Source of the DNA: Albimonas marina
Lineage (GTDB): Bacteria; Pseudomonadota; Alphaproteobacteria; Rhodobacterales; Rhodobacteraceae
Length of the DNA stretch: 64,000 bases
NCBI RefSeq assembly: GCF_029223255.1
Contig: NZ_JARHUC010000003.1
Span: 558,001 to 622,000, forward strand
Direction of reading: 5' to 3'
Both the position numbers and the translations under genes were made by a program. Under the pieces are notes generated by a model. That model saw nothing but the letters and a program-made list of their open reading frames with translations, made no database searches and had not been told where the DNA came from. Each line of letters begins with the position of its first letter. Position 1 is the first letter of the stretch. Below are positions 54,275 through 62,518 of this stretch, piece after piece.

Positions 54275-55195
54275 TCAGGGCGCGCGGGCGAAGGTGTCGC
54301 AGGCGGCGATGGAGCCCTCGTTCCAGCCGCGGGCGAACCAGCTCTTGCGCTGCTGGGAGGTGCCGTGCTGGAAGCTCTCGGGGCGGACGCTGCGGCCGGC
54401 CTCGCGCTGGAGCGTGTCGTCGCCGATGCGCGAGGCGGCGTTCAGCGCCTCGTCCACGTCGCCCTCGTCGAGGCTGCCGAACTTCGCCTGCGCCTTCTGC
54501 GCCCAGACGCCGGCGAGGCAGTCGGCCATCAGCTCGACCTTCACCTGCACCGCGTTCGCCTCGGCCTGGCCGAGGCCCGCCTTCAGCCGCTGGGCGCGCT
54601 TGAGGACGCCGAGCTCGTTCTGCACGTGGTGGCCGACCTCGTGCGCGATCACGTAAGCCGCGGCGAAGTCGCCCCCCGCCCCGAGCCGCCGGTCGAGCGC
54701 GTCGAAGAAATCGGTGTCGAGATAGGCCTTCTCGTCGAGCGGGCAGTAGAACGGGCCGGAGGCGGCGCTCGCGCCCCCGCAGGCCGACTGCACCGCGCCC
54801 GAGAACAGCACCAGCTTCGGCGGCTCGTAGCGCCGGCCGAGCTCGTTGGAGAAGGCGTCGGCCCAGACCTCCTCGGTGTCCGCCAGCACCACCGAGGCGA
54901 ACTGGCCGCGGTCGCGGTCCTCCTGCGTCAGGGGGCCGGTGGAGGCGCCGGGCGCGCCGCCCTCGTACTGCGACCCCGCGAACAGCGAGACGCCCACGAA
55001 GATCAGGAAGATCACCCAGCCGGCCTTGGAGCGGGGCAGGGAGACGCCACGCCCCGAGCCGGAGCCGGGAAAGCCGCCCGGGAACCCGCCGGGCCGGCGC
55101 CCGAAGCCGCCGGGCAGGCCGAAGCCCCCGCGCGAGGGGGTCTGGCCCCGCCGGTCCTCGACGTTCGAGCTTCCGCGCCGTCCGCGCCACTGCAT
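54275..55195 (-). CDS. Neutral zinc metallopeptidase (YpfJ family)
   Basis: A 306-residue membrane-anchored metallopeptidase. It starts with a Gly/Arg/Pro-rich cytoplasmic tail (about 55 residues), has one transmembrane helix (about 59-74), then the catalytic domain with H185-E-V-G-H189 (YVIAHEVGHHVQNELG) and the family segments FCPLDEKAYLD-like FYCPLDEKAYLDTDFF and ELMADCLAGVWA, whose Glu may be the third ligand. It is probably periplasmic; no substrate is known. The start at 55195 is chosen because upstream sequence is antisense to pyc. Confidence 0.9.
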   Translation of the reverse strand: MQWRGRRGSSNVEDRRGQTPSRGGFGLPGGFGRRPGGFPGGFPGSGSGRGVSLPRSKAGWVIFLIFVGVSLFAGSQYEGGAPGASTGPLTQEDRDRGQFASVVLADTEEVWADAFSNELGRRYEPPKLVLFSGAVQSACGGASAASGPFYCPLDEKAYLDTDFFDALDRRLGAGGDFAAAYVIAHEVGHHVQNELGVLKRAQRLKAGLGQAEANAVQVKVELMADCLAGVWAQKAQAKFGSLDEGDVDEALNAASRIGDDTLQREAGRSVRPESFQHGTSQQRKSWFARGWNEGSIAACDTFARAP

Positions 55196-55405
55196 GGCGG
55201 TCTCCTCCTCGCCGCACGCCCCTCGCAGCCTAGATAGCGCGGGGAAGCCGCGGGTCCTCCCCCCGTCGGCGGCGGCGGGTCGCTTTCCCCGCGGGCGGCG
55301 GCGGGTCGCTTTCGCTGCGGCGCAGCGTAGGCCCTTGCCCCCGGTCAGACGCCTGTGGTTTCTATGATCGCACCTGTCCGCGCCCAAGCCGGAGCACGTC
55401 CCCCG

Positions 55406-58400
55406 ATGAAAGACTTCAAGAAGATCCTGGTCGCCAACCGGTCCGAGATCGCGATCCGCGTGATGCGGGCCGCCAACGAGCTGGGCAAGGCCACGGTCGC
55501 CGTCTACGCCGAGGAGGACAAGCTGGGCCTGCACCGCTTCAAGGCGGACGAGGCCTATCGCATCGGCGAGGGGCTGGGCCCGGTGGGCGCCTATCTCTCG
55601 ATCGACGAGATGATCCGGGTGGCGAAGCTGTCGGGCGCCGACGCGATCCATCCCGGCTACGGCCTGCTGTCGGAGAACCCGGCCCTGGTCGACGCCTGCG
55701 ACGCGGCCGGCATCGCCTTCATCGGCCCGACCGCGCGCGCCATGCGGATGCTGGGCGACAAGGCGAGCGCGCGCAACGCCGCCATCGCCGCGGGCGTGCC
55801 CGTGGTGCCCGCGACCGAGGTGCTGGGCGAGGACATGAAGGCCGTGCGCGCCATGGCCGACAAGGTCGGCTATCCGCTGATGCTGAAGGCCTCCTGGGGC
55901 GGCGGCGGGCGCGGCATGCGCCCGATCTTCGGCCCCGAGGAGCTGGAGGAGAAGGTGCGCGCCGGCCGGCGCGAAGCCGAGGCCGCCTTCGGCAACGGCG
56001 AGGGCTATCTCGAGCGGCTGATCCAGCGCGCGCGCCATGTCGAGGTGCAGGTGCTGGGCGACAGCCACGGCTCGATCCTGCACCTGTTCGAGCGCGACTG
56101 CACCGTGCAGCGGCGCAACCAGAAGGTCGTCGAGCGCGCGCCCGCCCCGTACCTGAGCGAAGAGCAGCGGGCCATGGTCTGCGAGCTGGCCCTGCGCATC
56201 GCGCGCCACGCCGGCTACGTGAACGCGGGAACCGTCGAGTTCCTGATGGACATGGACACGCAGGAGTTCTTCTTCATCGAGGTAAACCCGCGCATCCAGG
56301 TCGAGCATACCGTGACCGAGGAGGTCACCGGCATCGACCTGGTGAAGGCCCAGATCCGCATCGCCGAAGGCGCGACGGTGGCCGAGGCGACGGGCGTGCC
56401 CGGCCAGCACGCGGTGCAGCTGAACGGTCACGCCCTGCAGTGCCGCGTGACCACCGAGGACCCCACCAACAGCTTCATCCCCGACTACGGCCGCATCACC
56501 GCCTATCGCGGGGCCACGGGCTTCGGCATCCGGCTCGACGGGGGCACGGCCTATTCGGGGGCGGTGATCACCCGCTACTACGACTCGCTGCTCGAGAAGG
56601 TGACGGCCTGGGCGCCGCGGCCCGACGAGGCGATCAAGCGGCTGGACCGGGCGCTGCGCGAGTTCCGCATCCGCGGCGTGGCCACCAACATCGCCTTCGT
56701 CGAGAACCTGCTGAAGCACCCCAAGTTCCTCGACAGCTCCTACACCACCAAGTTCATCGACGAGACGCCGGAGCTGTTCGACTTTCCCGCCCGCCAGGAC
56801 CGCGCGACCAAGCTGCTGACCTGGGTGGCGGACGTGACGGTGAACGGGCATCCCGACACCGCCGGGCGGCCCAGGCCCCCCGCCCACGCCCGCAAGCCCA
56901 CGCCGCCCAAGGCGGTCGAGGGCGGCCCCGTGCCCGGCACGCGCGACCTGCTCGAGGCGCAGGGGCCCAAGGCCGTGGCGGACTGGATGCTGGGCGAGAC
57001 GCGCCTGCTGGTCACCGACACCACCATGCGCGACGGCCACCAGAGCCTGCTCGCCACCCGCATGCGCAGCTACGACATGATCCGCGCGGCGGAGGCCTAT
57101 TCGAAGAACCTGCCGGGGCTGTTCTCGGTCGAGTGCTGGGGGGGCGCGACCTTCGACGTCGCCTACCGGTTCCTCGACGAATGCCCCTGGCAGCGGCTGC
57201 GCGACCTGCGCGCGCGGATGCCCAACCTGATGACCCAGATGCTGCTGCGCGGGGCCAACGGGGTGGGGTATACGAATTATCCCGACAACGTGGTGCAGCG
57301 CTTCGTGCACCAGGCGGCGACCTCGGGCGTGGACGTGTTCCGGGTTTTCGACTCGCTCAACTGGGTCGAGAACATGCGCGTCGCGATGGACGCGGTGCTG
57401 GAGACGGGCAAGGTCCTGGAGGGGACCATCTGCTACACCGGCGACATCAACGACCCCGACCGCGCCAAGTACGACCTGAAGTACTACGTCGGCATGGCCA
57501 AGGAGCTTCAGGCCGCCGGCGTCCACGTGCTGGGGCTGAAAGACATGGCGGGGCTGCTGAAGCCCGCCGCCGCCGGGCCGCTGGTCCGCGCGCTGAAGGA
57601 GGAGACGGGGCTGCCCGTCCACTTCCACACCCACGACACCTCGGGCATCTCGGCGGCCACCGTGCTGGCGGCCGCGGCGGCGGGGGTCGACGCGGTGGAC
57701 GCGGCGATGGACTCGTTCTCCGGCCAGACCTCGCAGCCCTGCCTCGGCTCGATCGTCGAGGCGCTGCGCCATACCGAGCGCGACACGCTGCTGGAGCCCG
57801 CGCGCATCCGCGAGATGTCGGACTACTGGGAGCTGGTGCGCCTGCAGTACGCGGCCTTCGAGAGCGAGCTGAAGGCCGGCGCCTCGGAGGTCTACCTCCA
57901 CGAGATGCCAGGTGGGCAGTTCACCAACCTCAAGGCGCAGGCGCGCTCGATGGGGCTGGACGAGCGCTGGCACGAGGTCGCCAAGATGTATGCCGACGTC
58001 AACCGGATGTTCGGCGACATCGTGAAGGTGACGCCGTCCTCGAAAGTGGTGGGGGACATGGCGCTGACCATGGTCTCGGCCGGGCTGAGCGTGGACCAGG
58101 TGATGGACCCGAAGGTGGACGTGAGCTTCCCCGAGTCGGTGATCGGGATGCTGCGCGGCGACCTGGGCCAGCCGCCGGGGGGCTTCCCGAAGAAGCTGGT
58201 GAAGAAGGCGCTGAAGGGCGAGACGCCCGACGAGACGCGGCCCGGCGCGCGCATCCCGCCGGCGGATTTCGAGAAGATCCGCAAACAGGTCTCCGAGGAG
58301 CTCGACGGCGAGGAGATCGACGACGAGGACCTGTGCGGATACCTGATGTATCCCAAGGTCTTCACCGACTACATGAAGCGCCACGCCGACTTCGGCCCGG

Positions 58401-58852
58401 TGCGCGTGTTGCCCACGCCGACCTTCTTCTACGGCATGGAGGAGGGCGAGCAGATCGAGGTCGAGATGGAGCAGGGCAAGACCCTGCAGGTCGGCCTCTC
58501 GGCGATGACCGACACCGCCGAGGACGGCACGGTGAAGGTGTTCTTCGAGCTCAACGGCCAGCAGCGCATGATCACGGTGAAGAACCGCAAGGTCGCGGCG
58601 TCGGTCGAGGCGCGGCCGAAGGCCGACGCCGCCAACGCGGCCCATGTCGCGGCGCCGATGCCGGGCGTGGTGGCGTCCATCGCCGTCGAGGCCGGCAAGA
58701 AGGTGAAGGCCGGCGACATGCTGCTGACCATCGAGGCGATGAAGATGGAGACCGCGCTGCACGCCGAGCGGGAGGGGACCGTGAAGGCCGTCCACGTCTC
58801 GGCGGGGGCGCAGGTGGACGCCAAGGACCTGCTGGTCGAATACGAGAGCTGA
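55406..58852 (+). CDS. pyc: Pyruvate carboxylase
   Basis: Biotin enzyme that makes oxaloacetate from pyruvate and bicarbonate, the anaplerotic entry to the TCA cycle. The 1148-residue protein has the usual order: biotin carboxylase (about 1-460, ILVANRSEIAIRVMRAANE start, HVEVQVLGD, EVNPRIQVEHTVTEE), carboxyltransferase (about 530-830, TTMRDGHQSLLATRMR, FHTHDTSG), allosteric linker and biotin carrier domain with the biotinylated K1113 in EAMKMET. Upstream in-frame starts at 55355 and 55364 exist; 55406 has GGAG upstream and begins at the fold. Confidence 0.96.
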   Translation: MKDFKKILVANRSEIAIRVMRAANELGKATVAVYAEEDKLGLHRFKADEAYRIGEGLGPVGAYLSIDEMIRVAKLSGADAIHPGYGLLSENPALVDACDAAGIAFIGPTARAMRMLGDKASARNAAIAAGVPVVPATEVLGEDMKAVRAMADKVGYPLMLKASWGGGGRGMRPIFGPEELEEKVRAGRREAEAAFGNGEGYLERLIQRARHVEVQVLGDSHGSILHLFERDCTVQRRNQKVVERAPAPYLSEEQRAMVCELALRIARHAGYVNAGTVEFLMDMDTQEFFFIEVNPRIQVEHTVTEEVTGIDLVKAQIRIAEGATVAEATGVPGQHAVQLNGHALQCRVTTEDPTNSFIPDYGRITAYRGATGFGIRLDGGTAYSGAVITRYYDSLLEKVTAWAPRPDEAIKRLDRALREFRIRGVATNIAFVENLLKHPKFLDSSYTTKFIDETPELFDFPARQDRATKLLTWVADVTVNGHPDTAGRPRPPAHARKPTPPKAVEGGPVPGTRDLLEAQGPKAVADWMLGETRLLVTDTTMRDGHQSLLATRMRSYDMIRAAEAYSKNLPGLFSVECWGGATFDVAYRFLDECPWQRLRDLRARMPNLMTQMLLRGANGVGYTNYPDNVVQRFVHQAATSGVDVFRVFDSLNWVENMRVAMDAVLETGKVLEGTICYTGDINDPDRAKYDLKYYVGMAKELQAAGVHVLGLKDMAGLLKPAAAGPLVRALKEETGLPVHFHTHDTSGISAATVLAAAAAGVDAVDAAMDSFSGQTSQPCLGSIVEALRHTERDTLLEPARIREMSDYWELVRLQYAAFESELKAGASEVYLHEMPGGQFTNLKAQARSMGLDERWHEVAKMYADVNRMFGDIVKVTPSSKVVGDMALTMVSAGLSVDQVMDPKVDVSFPESVIGMLRGDLGQPPGGFPKKLVKKALKGETPDETRPGARIPPADFEKIRKQVSEELDGEEIDDEDLCGYLMYPKVFTDYMKRHADFGPVRVLPTPTFFYGMEEGEQIEVEMEQGKTLQVGLSAMTDTAEDGTVKVFFELNGQQRMITVKNRKVAASVEARPKADAANAAHVAAPMPGVVASIAVEAGKKVKAGDMLLTIEAMKMETALHAEREGTVKAVHVSAGAQVDAKDLLVEYES

Positions 58853-59343
58853 CGGGCGACCCGCCGCGGGGGGGGGCGCCGCGTCGGGGGGCCCGCCCGT
58901 GGGGGGCGTTCGGATCGCGGCGCGGGGCGGGTGCTGCGCATTCGGCGAGGGCCTCGCGAGGCGGGGCTCGCTCGGCTTGCGCGCTGCGCGCGGGGGCGCT
59001 TCGGGAACCCACCAAAGAACAGGGCCGCGCCTGTCCTTCGGATCCGTCCGTCGCTGAAGATGCCTGAGCGAGTCGGGGGGAGGGGTCAAGGACAAGCCCC
59101 GCGCGGGGCGCGGGGTCGCTTCGCGATCCCTGACCCCTCCCCCCGACTCGCTCTTCACGGCATCAGCGACGGACGGCTCCGAAGAACAGGCGCTCTCGGC
59201 GGAGCCTGCGGCGCGCGGGGGACTGGGGCGGGCGGCGGCGCCGGGGGGGCTTTGCGGAGCGCCTGGGGCTGGGCGGGGGCGGCGCGGGGCGCGGGGGGGC
59301 TTCGGCTCTGGCGCCGGGGGGCGGTTCGGGGTATCGGGCTGGC
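58853..59343. other. Intergenic region between pyc and the rsmC-like gene
   Basis: 491 nt. The middle is repeat copy 3; the flanks (58853-59008 and 59197-59343) are G-rich low-complexity sequence with no gene and no obvious promoter. Confidence 0.6.
59009..59196 (+). repeat. Nested palindromic repeat, copy 3 (core only, about 190 bp)
   Basis: Same architecture as copies 1 and 2: a perfect 23-bp stem 59066-59088 with 59131-59153, and outer arms ending CTGTCC.../...GAACAG. Compared with copy 2, several base pairs are changed on both arms at once: CTCCGG to CTTCGG and CGTCTCTCGC to CGTCCGTCGC, each with the matching change opposite, and the tip CCCCGCC/GGCGGGG to CCCCGCG/CGCGGGG. The longer flanks of copies 1 and 2 are absent here, which defines the core unit as about 59009-59196. 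Confidence 0.87.
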
Positions 59344-60393
59344 ATGGCCGAACCTGATCCCATGGAGCTGCTCGCCGACGCCTTCGACGGCGAGCCCTCG
59401 CCCTTCGGGCCGCGTGGACTGCTGGTCCTGCGCGCCCGTCCCTCCCGCCATTTCGCGCGCGACGCGCTGGTCTGCGAGCAGGGGCTCAAGCCCCTCCACG
59501 TCGGGCTGGAAGCGGAGGGGCGCGAGGTTCATGCGGCGCTGCCCGACGACCTCGGCGGCTTTCCCGCCGCCGCCGTCTGCCTGACCCGCTCGCGCGCCGA
59601 GAACCGCGCCAACCTGGACCGCGCCTGGGCGCGGACCGTCGAGGGCGGGCGGCTGCTGGTCGCCGGCGCCAAGACCGACGGGATCGAGAGCCTGCAGAAG
59701 GCCCTGCGCAAGGCGGGGCTGGAAGTGGAGGCGACCCCGCGCCGCCACGGCCGGGTGCTGTCGCTGATCCGCACGGGCGAGCCGCCCGCGATCTTCGCCG
59801 AATGGCGCGAGGAGGCCGCCGCCGCGCCCCGCGTCGAGGCGATGGGGCGCCGCTTCGTCACCGCGGCGGGCGTCTTCTCCTGGGACCGGGTCGATCCGGG
59901 CTCGGCGCTGCTGGCCGAGGCGCTGCCGGAGCTCAAGGGCGCGGTGGCCGACCTGGGCGCGGGCTGGGGGTATCTCTCGGCGAAGATTCTCGAATCGGCG
60001 GAGGTCGTCTCGCTCGACCTGGTGGAGGCGGAGCGGGTCTCGCTCGACTGCGCGCAGGCCAACCTGGACGACCCGCGGGCGCGTTTCCACTGGGCGGACG
60101 TGCGTGCCATGCCGCTCGCGCGCGCCTCTCACGACACGGTGGTGGCGAACCCGCCCTTCCATGACGGGCGCGAGGTCTCGCTGGCGCTGGGGACCGCCTT
60201 CCTGGAGGCGGGAGCGCGTCTGCTGAAGCCTTCCGGGCGGCTCTGGGTCGTCGCCAACCGCACCCTTCCGTACGAGCGGGTGCTGGAGCGGGCCTTCGTG
60301 GAATGGTCCGAGGTCGGGGGCGACCGGACCTACAAGCTGCTGTGCGGGGCGCGGCCCCGGCCGCCCGCGGGGCGCCCGCGCACGGGGCGGTGA
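59344..60393 (+). CDS. RsmC-type class I SAM-dependent rRNA methyltransferase
   Basis: A 349-residue protein with an N-terminal non-catalytic methyltransferase-like domain and a C-terminal catalytic one: SAM motif VADLGAGWGYLS (D203-G207 core) and catalytic NPPFHDG (N269-H273). This layout is that of RsmC, which makes m2G1207 in 16S rRNA. The C-terminal tail is Arg/Pro-rich. RsmC is the best fit, but a related RlmG-like activity cannot be excluded. Confidence 0.85.
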   Translation: MAEPDPMELLADAFDGEPSPFGPRGLLVLRARPSRHFARDALVCEQGLKPLHVGLEAEGREVHAALPDDLGGFPAAAVCLTRSRAENRANLDRAWARTVEGGRLLVAGAKTDGIESLQKALRKAGLEVEATPRRHGRVLSLIRTGEPPAIFAEWREEAAAAPRVEAMGRRFVTAAGVFSWDRVDPGSALLAEALPELKGAVADLGAGWGYLSAKILESAEVVSLDLVEAERVSLDCAQANLDDPRARFHWADVRAMPLARASHDTVVANPPFHDGREVSLALGTAFLEAGARLLKPSGRLWVVANRTLPYERVLERAFVEWSEVGGDRTYKLLCGARPRPPAGRPRTGR

Positions 60394-60481
60394 ACTCCGC
60401 CGACCTTGCGCCTCGGGCGCGGGCCGCGCATCGTGGGGCCGCGCCGCTTCCCTGATGCCGCCAAGGGGTGAAAATCCGCGC

Positions 60482-62518
60482 ATGAACCGCACGATCGCCC
60501 GGGCCTCCGGCCCGACCCTCGCGCGCCGCGCCGCGGCCTGCACGACCCTCGCCCTCGCGCTCTCCCTGGGCGGCTGCGGCCTGTTCGGGGAGCGCAAGGG
60601 CGACTTCCCGCCCCTCGAATTCGCCGAGCCCGAGAGCGCGGTGGAATACGAGGTGGAGCTGGTCGGCTCGCCCCGCGACGAGGCGACCTCGGCGCTGGAG
60701 GAATCGCTCTCGCTCTATCGCCGGCAGGAGGACGGGGCGCCCTCGCTCGCGATCCTGCGCCGGCGGGCGGAGCAGGACGTGGAGGCGACCAAGAAGATCC
60801 TGCGCAGCTTCGGCTACTACCGCCCCACGGTGAAGGTGGAGGTGGAGAAGACCGGCGAGGAGGCGCCCGCCGAGACGGCGCAGGCCGCGCCGGAGCGCCG
60901 CGAGCCGCAGCCCGTCCCCTCCTACACCTTCGGCCAGCTCTTCGGATCGGACGAGGACGAGGCGGCGGACCCGGCCGACGAGGATGGGACGCCCGGCGCG
61001 GAGCCCGCGGGCCCGCGGGAGACGGCGGTGGCGCGGGTGATCATCGATCCCGGCCCGGCCTTCCGCCTGACGCGTCACGAGTTCGTGGTGGTGGGCGATC
61101 CGAGCCGGCGTCGGAAGCTCGACCTGATGACGCCCGAGCAGGCGGGCTCCCCCGTCGGGCGGCGGGCGGACGCGGGCGAGATCCTGGCGGCCGAGGACAA
61201 GGCGGTGGCGGCGCTGCTCTACGACGGGCGGCCCTGGGCCAAGCTCCAGGGGCGGCGGGCGATCGCGGACATGGAGGCGGGGACCATCGAGATCGAGACC
61301 TCGGTCGATCCCGGGCCCTACGCCGAATACGGGGAGATCGAGGTCTCGGGGACCGACAAGGTCGTGCCCCAGCACATCCGCGGCTACCGCGACTTCCGCC
61401 ACGGGCGGCCGGTCGACCGGCGCGACCTGCGCCAGTACCAGTCGGACCTGATGGAGACGGAGCTGTTCGACTCGGTCATCGTGAAGGTGCCCGACCAGCC
61501 GCCCTCCGGCGCCTCGGGCGACGCGGTCCCGATCCTGGTGGACGTGGTCGAGGGGCCGCGCAACACCGCGACCGCCGGCCTGCGCTTCAACACCGACAGC
61601 GGCCCCGAGGCGCGCGCGGGCTACACCCAGCGCAACCTCTTCGGGCGCGGCGAGCGGGTGGACGTGACCGGCGTGCTGGGCCAGAGCGAGCAGAGCCTGA
61701 CGGTGGAGGGGCGCAAGCCCCAGTTCCTCCAGCGCCGCCAGACCCTGACCGGCTTCGCCCAGGCCCGCCACATCGAGGACAACGCCTACGACGAGACCGG
61801 CGCCACGCTGAGCGCGGGGCTCGAGCGCGAGCGCGCCCGCTACTGGACCTTCGGCGGCGGCGGGCTGGTCGAGTATTCCAACATCAACGACCAGCTCTAT
61901 TCCGAGGACGTGGTGCTGCTGGGCCTGCCGGCCTACGTGCGCTACGACGGCTCGGACGACCTGCTGAACCCGACCGAGGGGGTGCGGGCCGCGATCTACG
62001 GCACGCCCTACTACGCCTTCCGCGACCGGGGCGATTCCCAGTTCCTGCGCGCGGAGACCATCGTCTCGGGCTACCTGCCCATCGACGAGGAGCATCGCTA
62101 CGTGCTGGCAAGCCGGGGGCGGCTGGGCTCGATCTTCGCCGAGAACCTCAACGACGTGCCGCTGACCAAGCGGCTCTATTCCGGGGGCGGCGGCTCGGTG
62201 CGCGGCTACGGCGACCAGATGATCGGGCCGATCGACCGCAACAACGATCCCACCGGCGGACGCTCGGTCGTGGAGCTGAGCGTGGAGGCGCGCGCGCGGG
62301 TCTACGGCGACATCGGCGTGGTGGCCTTCGTGGACGCGGGCTCGGTCTCGACGGCGGTGGCGCCGGACTTCTCGGACGGGGTGCAGTACGCGGCCGGCGT
62401 CGGCGGGCGGTACTACTCGCCCGTGGGGCCGATCCGCTTCGACCTCGCCTTCCCGCTGAACGGGCGGAAGATCGACGACGCCTTCGGGTTCTATTTCTCC
62501 ATCGGACAGGCTTACTGA
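60482..62518 (+). CDS. tamA: Autotransporter assembly complex outer-membrane protein TamA
   Basis: A 678-residue BamA-superfamily protein that inserts outer-membrane proteins with TamB. After a basic N-terminus and a hydrophobic stretch ending LSLGGC (possible lipobox, C32), POTRA-like domains run to about residue 330 (RRAEQDVEATKKILRSFGYYRPTVKVEVE; VDRRDLRQYQSDLMETELFDSV). The 16-strand-barrel half follows, with the signature YSGGGGSVRGYGDQMIG and a terminal aromatic FYFSIGQAY. It is coupled to tamB by TGATG. Confidence 0.92.
   Translation: MNRTIARASGPTLARRAAACTTLALALSLGGCGLFGERKGDFPPLEFAEPESAVEYEVELVGSPRDEATSALEESLSLYRRQEDGAPSLAILRRRAEQDVEATKKILRSFGYYRPTVKVEVEKTGEEAPAETAQAAPERREPQPVPSYTFGQLFGSDEDEAADPADEDGTPGAEPAGPRETAVARVIIDPGPAFRLTRHEFVVVGDPSRRRKLDLMTPEQAGSPVGRRADAGEILAAEDKAVAALLYDGRPWAKLQGRRAIADMEAGTIEIETSVDPGPYAEYGEIEVSGTDKVVPQHIRGYRDFRHGRPVDRRDLRQYQSDLMETELFDSVIVKVPDQPPSGASGDAVPILVDVVEGPRNTATAGLRFNTDSGPEARAGYTQRNLFGRGERVDVTGVLGQSEQSLTVEGRKPQFLQRRQTLTGFAQARHIEDNAYDETGATLSAGLERERARYWTFGGGGLVEYSNINDQLYSEDVVLLGLPAYVRYDGSDDLLNPTEGVRAAIYGTPYYAFRDRGDSQFLRAETIVSGYLPIDEEHRYVLASRGRLGSIFAENLNDVPLTKRLYSGGGGSVRGYGDQMIGPIDRNNDPTGGRSVVELSVEARARVYGDIGVVAFVDAGSVSTAVAPDFSDGVQYAAGVGGRYYSPVGPIRFDLAFPLNGRKIDDAFGFYFSIGQAY

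Noticed and set aside
53893-54603. Open frames running through repeat copy 2 (and equivalents in copies 1 and 3)
   Set aside because: The similar peptides they encode arise from the repeated DNA; composition is Arg/Pro/Gly-rich and there is no proper start signal.
54275-59158. A minus-strand open frame of over 1600 codons
   Set aside because: Its upstream two thirds is antisense to pyruvate carboxylase and is open only because of high GC; only the last 306 codons (the metallopeptidase) are supported.
51993-59196. CRISPR-like array made of the palindromic repeats
   Set aside because: The copies are about 190 nt, kilobases apart and in different orientations, with no spacers of regular length and no cas genes.
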